Below are positions 54,429 to 62,650 of a DNA stretch of 64,000 nucleotides, piece after piece (the stretch's first letter is position 1; each line of letters opens with the position of its first letter). Location of the stretch: contig NZ_CP095053.1 of the NCBI RefSeq assembly GCF_022921095.1, forward strand, positions 3,886,501 to 3,950,500, in the 5' to 3' direction. The notes below the pieces were generated by a model that worked only from the letters and a program-made list of their open reading frames with translations, did not search any database and was not told where the DNA came from. A program made the position numbers and the translations under genes. This DNA is from Hymenobacter aerilatus (GTDB lineage Bacteria; Bacteroidota; Bacteroidia; Cytophagales; Hymenobacteraceae).

Positions 54429-55460
54429 ATGATTCCGATTCACAACCTTTACTATCTGCTTTGCTACGCCTGGCACCGGCTGCCGGATCCAGCGGAGGCG
54501 CAGGCAGTGGAGGCACAGGAATTTCATAGGCCGCTTGCGCTGCTCACGCATTTGTTGCTGCACGCCACCCGGCGGCAGTTGCGACGTGGCCTGGCGGTGG
54601 GGTATACTGAGCAAGAAGCCGAACTGACAGAGCTGCGCGGGCGGGTGCAGCTGGCCCCTACCCTTGCCCGCGACCTGCTGCGGCGGGGCCGTGCTATGTG
54701 CACTTACGACGAGCTGAGCGCCAACACGCCGCTCAACCAGCTGCTGGCGGGCACGCTTGCGCAGCTAAGTCGCACTCGCACCCTACCCACCGCCATGCGC
54801 CAGCAGGTGCGGCAGGTGCTGGGGCGCTTTCCCGAGGCGGTGCGCCCTACCTCACCCACCGGCCATACCCTCAGCCTGCTACGGCGGCAGCGGTGGCCAG
54901 GACCACAGGCATTTCTGCTGCACCTTTGCGACTTGCTGCATCAGTGCGCCTTACCCGTACCCGATGAGAAGGGCCGCCACCGCTTCCGCGACTTTCGCCG
55001 CGACGAGGTGCTGATGGCGCGGCTGTTCGAGCAATTTGTGCGCAACTTCTACCGCCTGGAGCAGCGCCGCTACCGAGTGCGTTCCGAAACCATTGCTTGG
55101 CAGGCCGCCGCCGAGCAGCCCGAGCACCTCGACCTGCTTCCAGCCATGATAACGGATACCTCCTTGGAAGCCGCCGACCGCAAAATCATCCTTGATACGA
55201 AGTACTACGCTACGGCGCTACGCACCCGCCACAACCGCCAGCGGCTGATTGCGCCTCATCTGTACCAGCTGTATGCCTACCTCCAGAATCAACCAGCTGC
55301 ACTAGGGCAGCAGTTGGAAGGCATACTGCTCTACCCCGCCGCCATGCAGGAAGTGGATGTACGCTATACTTTGGGCGGCCACCCCGTGCGCTTGGTCACC
55401 ATAGATCTAGCTCAGCCATGGCCTGATATTGCGGCCGCGTTACAGGCATTGGTAGCTTAA
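54429..55460 (+). CDS. mcrC: McrC-like nuclease subunit of a type IV restriction system
   Basis: The 343-residue product opens IPIHNLYYLLCYAWHRL, typical of McrC. The middle contains CTYDELSANTPLNQLLAGTLAQL. The nuclease core is LLPAMITDTSLEAADRKIILDTKYY, where TD and DTK supply the PD-(D/E)xK residues, followed by PHLYQLYAYLQN. It partners with McrB to cleave modified DNA. The two genes lie 175 bases apart with a palindrome between them rather than overlapping, which is unusual for this pair. Confidence 0.9.
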   Translation: MIPIHNLYYLLCYAWHRLPDPAEAQAVEAQEFHRPLALLTHLLLHATRRQLRRGLAVGYTEQEAELTELRGRVQLAPTLARDLLRRGRAMCTYDELSANTPLNQLLAGTLAQLSRTRTLPTAMRQQVRQVLGRFPEAVRPTSPTGHTLSLLRRQRWPGPQAFLLHLCDLLHQCALPVPDEKGRHRFRDFRRDEVLMARLFEQFVRNFYRLEQRRYRVRSETIAWQAAAEQPEHLDLLPAMITDTSLEAADRKIILDTKYYATALRTRHNRQRLIAPHLYQLYAYLQNQPAALGQQLEGILLYPAAMQEVDVRYTLGGHPVRLVTIDLAQPWPDIAAALQALVA

Positions 55461-55545
55461 GAAATTCGATAACAATAATTAGTCTAAATAAAATTAGGAA
55501 AATGATGGTGCCCAACTGAACTTTGCAGTCTAGTTAGCACCTTTT

Positions 55546-58023
55546 ATGACCTCTCCTCTACCCTCTTCTCGCTTGGCAACGCACGCGGCGTTGTTCTTTT
55601 TTTTCTTGCTGCTGGGCCACTTGGCGCAGGCCCAAACGCTCCTCTCTGGCCGGGTAACCAATGCGGCCGGTGAGCCACTCTCGGGTGCCTCCGTTGGTGT
55701 GCAGGGCACCGCCCTGGGTACCGATACTGATACCAATGGCAATTATTCTCTCCCGCTCAGCCAGGGTGGCTCCTATGTGGTGGGCGTACGTCTGCTAGGC
55801 TACCTCAACCAGGAACACCGCGTAACGGTGAAAACCGGCGACAAGCAAACGCGCAACTTTATCCTGACCCCAGGCGACCAGCAGCTAGACGAAGTGACCG
55901 TGCAGGGCGACCGCACCAATCGGTTTTCCCGCAAATCGAGCGAGTATGTAGGCAAAATGCCGCTTTCGAACATCGAAAACCCGCAGGTATACGCCACCGT
56001 GGGCAAGGAGCTCTTGACGGAGCAGCTCGTGTTTTCCGTGGACGATGCTACCCGCAACGCGCCGGGTCTCCAGAAAATGTGGGAGGCCACGGGCCGCGGC
56101 GGCGACGGCGGCTCCTTCTATGCCGCACGGGGCTTCGTGACGCAAAGCCAGCTGCGCAACGGCGTGGCCGGCAATGTGACCGGCGACATCGACGCCGTGA
56201 ACCTGGAAAAGCTGGAAGTTATCAAAGGCCCCTCGGCCACACTATTTGGCTCGGCCCTAACCTCGTACGGCGGTTTGCTGAACCGTGTAACGAAAAAACC
56301 GCTCGAAACCTTTGGCGGTGAGGTGAACGTGGCGGCCGGCTCGTATGGCTTCCACCGTGTGAGTGCCGACGTGAATCTAGTAGATCAGAACGTGCCCACC
56401 GATCAGCCTAAAACCTTCGGTTTTCGCCTGAACACGGCCTACACGTACGAGGACAACTTCCAAAATAAGGGCTACACTGGCTTCAACAAAAACTTCGCAG
56501 TAGCTCCCAGTCTGCAATGGCGCCCCTCCGACCGGCTGACGGTAAATCTCGACGCCGAAATCTACAAGGGTCGGGGTACGGGCAAGCAGTTCATCTTCAT
56601 GTACTTCACGCCGGACGTGCTGGGCTTCAATCGGGCCGACAAGTCGCCGTTTGATTACCGCCAGTCGTACATGGGACCGGGCCTGATTCAGGACTCGCGC
56701 AGCACCAATCTGTTTGGGCAGGTGCAGTATAAGATTTCGCCTAGCTTCACGTCTACTACATACCTGACCAGCAGCAACAGCTACTCGAACGGCAACTCGG
56801 CGTACTTCTACCTGACGCCCTCTACCCCCGCTTTCCGCAACCGTCGCCCCGATCTGCCCGAAGCCGACAACTATCTGGTGCGGGCCGACCAATCGACAGA
56901 TAACAGCCAGCGGCAGCTGTGGGAAGTGCAGCAGCTATTCAACGGTGACTTCCAGGTAGGCAATATGCGCAACCGCGTGGTGCTAGGCTTAGATTACCTG
57001 CGCATCAACTCGGACGTAAACTTTCTAGGTGGCAACTTCGACACAGTAGCGTTGTCCTCGCCGCGGCCGGTGCTGGATCAGTTCAACGGAACCAACATGA
57101 ATGCCGTGTACGCTGCCGGTGGCGGTGGTCGCTACTTGATTACCACCAAATCGAACACGTACAGCGCATTCGTATCAGATGTACTGAACCTGACCGAACA
57201 GCTGAGCGTGCTGGCTGCTCTGCGCGTCGACCACGTTGACAACAAAGGCGGGCTGTACTACTCGCCGGTAGCAGCCTACAAGCAAACTACCTGGTCGCCC
57301 AAGTTTGGGCTGGTGTATCAGCCGGTGAAGGACCGGGTGAGCGTGTTTGCCAACTACCAGAACAGCTTCAACAACCTGGGCCTCTACCTGGCAGCCGATG
57401 GCAGCCGCCCGCTGGCCAAGCCGGAACGCGCCAACCAGTGGGAAGGCGGTGTGAAGCTGGATGCTGCTGCCGGCCGTCTCAGTGCCACGGTAAGCTACTA
57501 CAACATTCGGGTGCAGGACCGACTACGGTTGTTGGGTTACTCCCCCACTACGTTCGAGGCCATTAATGCCCAGGACGCTACCCAGCGCAGCGAGGGCGTA
57601 GAAGTGAGCGTGGTGGCCAACCCGGTGCGCGGGCTGAACATAATCGGCGGCTTCGCCTATAACGACTCGAAGTTTGAGGATTCGCCAGAAGATGTGAACG
57701 GCCGCCGGCCCAACAACGCGTCTTCGCCTTATTTAGCGAATGCGTGGGTGAGCTACCGCCAGCCAGAAGGAGTTCTGAAGGGCTTGGGAGCTGGTTTTGG
57801 CGGCAACTACGCCAGCGAAAACAAAGTGCAGAACGCCGTGAACAACGTGTTTATCCTGCCTAGCTACACGGTATTCAACGCCTCTGTGTTCTACGACCAG
57901 CCGAAGTACCGCATTTCGGCCAAGGTAGACAACCTCACAGATAAGCAATACTGGACCGGTTACACCACCATGAACCCGCAACGGCTGCGGAGCATTATCG
58001 GCAGCATCGCGTATAAATTCTAA
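55546..58023 (+). CDS. TonB-dependent siderophore receptor
   Basis: The 825-residue product has a signal peptide (HAALFFFFLLLGHLAQA) and a CarboxypepD_reg-like domain (TLLSGRVTNAAGEPLSGASV, about 30-105). The TonB box QLDEVTVQGDR precedes a plug with FYAARGFVTQSQLRNGV and LEVIKGPSATLFGSALTSYGGLLNRVTKKP, marks of siderophore receptors. The barrel ends with NLTDKQYWTGYTTMNPQRLRSIIGSIAYKF. It should import ferric siderophores. The next gene encodes a PepSY protein 17 bases downstream, a common pairing for reducing the imported iron. Confidence 0.92.
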   Translation: MTSPLPSSRLATHAALFFFFLLLGHLAQAQTLLSGRVTNAAGEPLSGASVGVQGTALGTDTDTNGNYSLPLSQGGSYVVGVRLLGYLNQEHRVTVKTGDKQTRNFILTPGDQQLDEVTVQGDRTNRFSRKSSEYVGKMPLSNIENPQVYATVGKELLTEQLVFSVDDATRNAPGLQKMWEATGRGGDGGSFYAARGFVTQSQLRNGVAGNVTGDIDAVNLEKLEVIKGPSATLFGSALTSYGGLLNRVTKKPLETFGGEVNVAAGSYGFHRVSADVNLVDQNVPTDQPKTFGFRLNTAYTYEDNFQNKGYTGFNKNFAVAPSLQWRPSDRLTVNLDAEIYKGRGTGKQFIFMYFTPDVLGFNRADKSPFDYRQSYMGPGLIQDSRSTNLFGQVQYKISPSFTSTTYLTSSNSYSNGNSAYFYLTPSTPAFRNRRPDLPEADNYLVRADQSTDNSQRQLWEVQQLFNGDFQVGNMRNRVVLGLDYLRINSDVNFLGGNFDTVALSSPRPVLDQFNGTNMNAVYAAGGGGRYLITTKSNTYSAFVSDVLNLTEQLSVLAALRVDHVDNKGGLYYSPVAAYKQTTWSPKFGLVYQPVKDRVSVFANYQNSFNNLGLYLAADGSRPLAKPERANQWEGGVKLDAAAGRLSATVSYYNIRVQDRLRLLGYSPTTFEAINAQDATQRSEGVEVSVVANPVRGLNIIGGFAYNDSKFEDSPEDVNGRRPNNASSPYLANAWVSYRQPEGVLKGLGAGFGGNYASENKVQNAVNNVFILPSYTVFNASVFYDQPKYRISAKVDNLTDKQYWTGYTTMNPQRLRSIIGSIAYKF

Positions 58024-58040
58024 CCCCAACACTCCCGCCT

Positions 58041-59186
58041 ATGACGGTTAAGCAGCTCGTTGGCAAAGCACACCTCTGGCTCGGACTCGCGTCCGGGCTG
58101 GTTGTGTTTATAGTGAGTCTTACCGGCGCCATCTTTGTTTTCCAGGATGACATCCGGGACCTGACGGAGCCCTGGCGCAAGGTAGAGGCGCAGGCCACCC
58201 CCATGGCCCTACCCTCGCAGCTGCAAGCCGCCGCCTTGGCCCCACACCCCGGCCAAGCTACCCCGGCCGATACCTGGGTGACGTACTTCGGGCCGGAGCG
58301 CTCGGCTACCGTGTTCTTCACCGACAAAGCCGGCAACCCGATTCAGGTGTATCTGAACCCCTATACCGGCCAAGTACTGAAAGAACAGAACCTGCGCACA
58401 CACTTCTTCAGCATTGTGCAGGAAATCCACATGCACCTGCTGCTGCCAGAGGCTATTGCCAAGTGGGTGGTAGGCGGCTCGGTCATCATCTTTGTGGTGA
58501 TGCTGCTCACGGGCATTGTATTGTGGTGGCCCAAGCGCAAGCACGAGCGTAAGCAACGCTTCACCATCAAGTGGGGTGCCCGCTGGCGGCGCGTCAACTA
58601 CGATTTGCACAACGTGTTGGGCTTTTATGCAGCTAGCATTGGGCTGGTGCTGGCGCTAACGGGCCTGGTTATGATTTTCCCCGGAATGCTGGAATCGGTG
58701 CAGGTGGCGGTGGATGGTGGCAAAAAAGCCCCGCCGGAAATTATGGCCACCCAGCTCGACACCCTGCAAACCGTGTCAGCTGCTACCCAACCCTTAACTG
58801 ACATAGTGTACCATACTGCCCGCCGCCTGTCGCCTACTCACGAAATGATTCTGATTGCGCCAACCGGCACTGGCAAAACCCCAGCGTTCTGCTGGACCTA
58901 CCGGAAGGCCCTGCACTACTACCACCGCGACGAGTACGCCCTGCACCCGATTTCGGGCAAGCTCCTGGACTCCCGCTTTCACGCTACCAAGAGCGCCGGC
59001 ACCAAGCTTTCCGATATGAACTACGACTTGCACACGGGCCAAATTCTGGGGTTTGGGGGCAAGTTGGTGGCTTTTCTGGCTAGTTTGATTTCAGCCAGCC
59101 TACCCGTTACGGGTACTGTTATCTGGTGGGGTAGGCGCCACAAGAAAAGCCCGCATAAGCGCCCCGTGCGTGTGGCCGTAGGCTAG
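58041..59186 (+). CDS. PepSY-associated membrane protein, putative ferric-siderophore reductase
   Basis: The 381-residue product opens VGKAHLWLGLASGLVVFIVSLTGAIFVFQDDI, the PepSY_TM start with a conserved His. Further segments include IHMHLLLPEAIAKWVVGGSVIIFVVMLLTGIVLWWP, NYDLHNVLGFYAASIGLVLALTG and MNYDLHTGQILGFGGKLVAFLASLISASLPVTG. About four membrane helices and paired histidines suggest heme or metal binding. Such proteins are thought to reduce iron brought in by the adjacent receptor (inference). It is co-transcribed with the receptor. Confidence 0.88.
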   Translation: MTVKQLVGKAHLWLGLASGLVVFIVSLTGAIFVFQDDIRDLTEPWRKVEAQATPMALPSQLQAAALAPHPGQATPADTWVTYFGPERSATVFFTDKAGNPIQVYLNPYTGQVLKEQNLRTHFFSIVQEIHMHLLLPEAIAKWVVGGSVIIFVVMLLTGIVLWWPKRKHERKQRFTIKWGARWRRVNYDLHNVLGFYAASIGLVLALTGLVMIFPGMLESVQVAVDGGKKAPPEIMATQLDTLQTVSAATQPLTDIVYHTARRLSPTHEMILIAPTGTGKTPAFCWTYRKALHYYHRDEYALHPISGKLLDSRFHATKSAGTKLSDMNYDLHTGQILGFGGKLVAFLASLISASLPVTGTVIWWGRRHKKSPHKRPVRVAVG

Positions 59187-59209
59187 CTTGATTCTTTCTG
59201 GTGAACTAT

Positions 59210-59254
59210 AAAAAAGTAACGCCGCAGCCTATAGGTTGCGGCGTTACTTTTTTG
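59210..59254 (+). terminator. Intrinsic terminator after the iron-uptake genes
   Basis: AAAAAAGTAACGCCGCA pairs with TGCGGCGTTACTTTTTT around a short loop, 24 bases after the PepSY gene. Confidence 0.95.
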
Positions 59255-59369
59255 TGAAGATTAGATGAATATCGCGTGCAGCCCGGCCCGGCTACGTGCG
59301 TCCTTCTTGTGAAGTTTCACGATTTATTGGTAAACTTCCGATCAACCTATCACCAAAACCACAACCTGC

Positions 59370-61019
59370 TTGAAAAGACGTGACTTTGTGGGCTTAACCG
59401 GCCTGGCCACCGGTGCCCTGTTCCTACCCTCTATTCCGGGCTTTGGCAGCACGCTGGTAACGCCAGAGCGGCTGCTGGAAACCGTGGACGTGGCCGTAAA
59501 AAAACGCCTAGCCGACGCCGCCCTGAATGCTGCCAAATCGGCGGGGGCCAGCTACGCCGACGTACGCATCGGCCGCTACCTCAACCAGAGCGTGTTCACG
59601 CGCGAAAAGCAGGTGCAAAACATTGCCAGTGGTGAAAGCCAGGGCGCGGGCGTGCGGGTTATTGCCAATGGCACCTGGGGCTTTGCTGCTACCAACGACC
59701 TCTCGGAGGCTGGCCTGGCCAAGGCTGCCCAAACAGCTACGGCCATTGCCAAAGCCAACAGCAAGGTGCAGAAGGAGAAGGTGATTTTGGCTCCGCAGAA
59801 GGGCTTCGGCGAGGTCTCCTGGAAAACACCTATCGTGCAGAGCGCCTTCGAGGTACCCATTGCCCAGAAGGTAGACCTGCTGCTTTCAGCCAACGGCAAG
59901 GCACTGGAGGGCGGTGCGTCGTTTGTAAACTCGGCTCTGTTTCAGATCAACGAGCAGAAGTACTTTGCTTCTACTGACGGCTCCTACATCGACCAGGATA
60001 TCCACCGCATCTGGCCTACCTTCACGGTATCGGCTGTGGACCGCAGCTCGGGCAAGTTCCGCTCGCGGCAGGCCCTGAGCGCGCCCATGGGCATGGGCTA
60101 CGAGTACCTGGTACCCAAGGCCAAGGATAAGATTGCGGGGCCAGCCGGCTCGGGCCTGGTAGGCTACAAGATGAGCTACGATTTGCTGGAGGATATTACC
60201 GCTGCTACCCGCGAGGCCAAGCAAAAAATCATGGCCAAATCGGTAACACCGGGCAAGTACGACCTCGTGCTCGACCCCAACCACTTGGGCCTCACCATTC
60301 ACGAGAGCATTGGCCACGCCACCGAGCTGGACCGCGTATTGGGCTACGAGGCCAACTACGCCGGTACCTCGTTCGCTACCCTCGACTGGAAAAAGCAAAA
60401 CAAGCCCTACGGCTCGAAGGTGGTGAACATTGTGGCCGACAAAACGCAGCCCGGCTCGCTGGGTGCCGTGGGCTACGACGATGAGGGCGTGAAAGCCGGC
60501 CAGTGGGACATCATCAAGGATGGGATGCTGGTGGACTACCAGAAAATCCGCGACCAGGCGCACATCGTGGGCCAAGACCACTCCGACGGGTGCTGCTACG
60601 CGCAATCGTGGGAAGATGTGCAGTTCCAGCGCATGCCCAACGTGAGTTTGAAACCTGGTAAGGCCAAAATGAGCGTGGACGATATGGTGAAGAACGTGGA
60701 CAAAGGCATCTACATTGCCGGCCGTGGCTCGTTCTCCATCGACCAGCAGCGCTACAACTTCCAGTTTGGCGGCACCGTGTTCTACGCCATCGAGAAGGGC
60801 AAAATCACGGGCATGCTGGAAGACGTGGCCTACCAGGCCAACACCCAGGAATTCTGGAACTCTTGCGCTGCCACCTGCGACCAGTCGGATTATCGCATGT
60901 TTGGCTCCTTCAACGACGGCAAAGGCCAACCTGCGCAAAGCTCGGCCGTGAGCCACGGCTCGGCTACTACCCGCTTCAACGGCGTGAACGTGATTAACAC
61001 TGCCCGCAAAATTGGGTAG
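59370..61019 (+). CDS. tldD: TldD family metalloprotease with twin-arginine-like leader, paralogue 1
   Basis: The frame starts with TTG at 59370 (TTG-AAA-AGA-CGT), giving 549 residues beginning KRRDFVGLTGLATGALFLP, which looks like a Tat export signal. The catalytic HExxxH motif is HESIGH at 311-316, and DGCCYAQSWEDVQ carries a downstream cysteine of the zinc site. TldD acts with TldE to digest small peptides, as in microcin maturation, in the enterobacterial cytosol. Here the leader implies a different location for TldD, unless it is not cleaved. TldE follows after 80 bases. Confidence 0.88.
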   Translation: MKRRDFVGLTGLATGALFLPSIPGFGSTLVTPERLLETVDVAVKKRLADAALNAAKSAGASYADVRIGRYLNQSVFTREKQVQNIASGESQGAGVRVIANGTWGFAATNDLSEAGLAKAAQTATAIAKANSKVQKEKVILAPQKGFGEVSWKTPIVQSAFEVPIAQKVDLLLSANGKALEGGASFVNSALFQINEQKYFASTDGSYIDQDIHRIWPTFTVSAVDRSSGKFRSRQALSAPMGMGYEYLVPKAKDKIAGPAGSGLVGYKMSYDLLEDITAATREAKQKIMAKSVTPGKYDLVLDPNHLGLTIHESIGHATELDRVLGYEANYAGTSFATLDWKKQNKPYGSKVVNIVADKTQPGSLGAVGYDDEGVKAGQWDIIKDGMLVDYQKIRDQAHIVGQDHSDGCCYAQSWEDVQFQRMPNVSLKPGKAKMSVDDMVKNVDKGIYIAGRGSFSIDQQRYNFQFGGTVFYAIEKGKITGMLEDVAYQANTQEFWNSCAATCDQSDYRMFGSFNDGKGQPAQSSAVSHGSATTRFNGVNVINTARKIG

Positions 61020-61099
61020 GGGCGCCTGCCTCTACCCTTTACCATTCGCAACATCAGCAACGATGGGCGCTTGCAAAGCGCCCCTACTTCACTTCATAC

Positions 61100-62434
61100 A
61101 TGGCAATTCTCTCCCAATCAGAAGCACAGGCCATTCTGACCAAAGTGCTCAGCTTCAGCAAGGCCGATGAGTGCGAGGCGTCGCTCTCGGGCAACGTCGG
61201 CGGCAACGTACGCACGGCGCGCAACACCATCAGCACCAGCGGTGCCTCCGACAACGTGTCGCTGGCCGTGGAGTCGCGCTTCGGCAAGCGCTCGGGCGTG
61301 GCTACCTGCAACCAGTTCGACGACGCTACCCTGCGTAGCTGCGTGCAACGTGCCGAGGAAATCGCACGGCTGGCCCCCGAAAGCCCCGAGTACATGCCCC
61401 TGCTCGGCCCGCAACAGTACGTGGCCGCTCCCGAGTCGTTCTCGCAACGCACAGCCGCCATCAACCCCGACTACCGTGCCACGCAGGTAGCCGCCGGTAT
61501 GCAGATCTGCGACCAGCAAAAGCTGTCGTCGGCTGCCTTTCTAGAAGACTCGGCTGGATTCCGGGCCGTGCGCAACAGCAAGGGCCTGCAAGCCTACCAG
61601 CAGCGTAGCGGCGTAACGTATAGCGTGACGGTGCGCACGCCCGACGGCACTGGCTCGGGCTACGCCACCGCCGACTACAACGACGCCAGCAAGCTCGACA
61701 CTAGCGCCCTCACGACCACAGCCGCCAAGAAAGCGGCTATGTCGCGCGAGGCGAAGGCCATTGAGCCCGGCAAGTACACTGTGATTATGGAGCCCGCCGC
61801 GCTGGTCGCCAATACCGATGCTTCGTTGCTGGCTGCGCTGATGGGTGCCCTCGATGCCCGCTCGGCCGACGAAGGTCGCTCGTTCCTGAGCAAAAAAGGC
61901 GGCGGCAACAAGAAAGGCGAAAAGCTCTTTGACGAGCGCGTGACCATCTACTCGGACCCTACCAACCCCGAAATTGCCGACCTCACCTTCTCCGGCGACG
62001 GCCGCCCACACCAGAAAACTACCTGGATTGAGAAGGGGGTAGTGAAGAACCTGTATACCTCGCGCTACTGGGCCCAGAAAGCCGGCATTCCAGATATTCC
62101 GCGCCCCAATGGCTGGATTATGGAAGGCGGCACGCAGAGCCTGGAAGACATGATTAAGGGCACGCAGAAAGGCATTCTGGTGACGCGCCTATGGTATATC
62201 CGCCCCGTAGACCCACAAACGCTGCTTTACACCGGCCTGACCCGCGACGGAACCTTCTACATCGAGAACGGCAAGATCAAGCACCCAGTGAAGAACTTCC
62301 GTTTCAACGAGTCGCCTATTATCATGCTGAACAACCTGGAGGCCATTGGCAAGCCCGTGCGCATGGGCGGCAACCTGGTGCCCCCGCTGAAAATTCGTGA
62401 CTTCACCTTCACGAGCCTGTCGGACGCGGTGTAG
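61100..62434 (+). CDS. tldE: TldE/PmbA family partner subunit
   Basis: The 444-residue product lacks the HExxxH motif, as expected for TldE. It starts AILSQSEAQAILTKVLSFSKADECEASLSGN with no export signal. The C-terminal half contains MEPAALVANTDASLLAALMGALDARSADEGRSFLS and GWIMEGGTQSLEDMIKGTQKGILVTRLWYIRP, typical of TldE. It forms a heterodimer with TldD. Two TldD genes flank it, both with export-like leaders. Confidence 0.9.
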   Translation: MAILSQSEAQAILTKVLSFSKADECEASLSGNVGGNVRTARNTISTSGASDNVSLAVESRFGKRSGVATCNQFDDATLRSCVQRAEEIARLAPESPEYMPLLGPQQYVAAPESFSQRTAAINPDYRATQVAAGMQICDQQKLSSAAFLEDSAGFRAVRNSKGLQAYQQRSGVTYSVTVRTPDGTGSGYATADYNDASKLDTSALTTTAAKKAAMSREAKAIEPGKYTVIMEPAALVANTDASLLAALMGALDARSADEGRSFLSKKGGGNKKGEKLFDERVTIYSDPTNPEIADLTFSGDGRPHQKTTWIEKGVVKNLYTSRYWAQKAGIPDIPRPNGWIMEGGTQSLEDMIKGTQKGILVTRLWYIRPVDPQTLLYTGLTRDGTFYIENGKIKHPVKNFRFNESPIIMLNNLEAIGKPVRMGGNLVPPLKIRDFTFTSLSDAV

Positions 62435-62456
62435 GTGTAAGTGTTGAGTTGAACAG

Positions 62457-62592
62457 AGTGTCATGCTGAGCGCAGCGGAGCGAAGTCGAAGCATCTCTAC
62501 CGCTTCGTTGCGAACAGCTGAAATTACTTACGGTAGAGATGCTTCGACTTCGCTCCGTCCCTTGCTCGATGCGCAACATACTCATCATGACA
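62457..62592. repeat. Family A-related palindrome, copy 7 (variant)
   Basis: The left arm GTCATGCTGAGCGCAGCGGA continues GCGAAGTCGAAGCATCTCTACCG and the inner part pairs with CGGTAGAGATGCTTCGACTT. The outer part of the right arm is degenerate (TCCCTTGCTCGATGCGCAAC) and only ATCATGAC remains. The shared centre of copies 1-6 is absent. It lies 23 bases after the tldE stop. Confidence 0.8.
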
Positions 62593-62650
62593 GACAAGTT
62601 AGGACGCGTGCACTTCCTACCCTTCCTTCTATCGCCTAACCCCTACCCCT

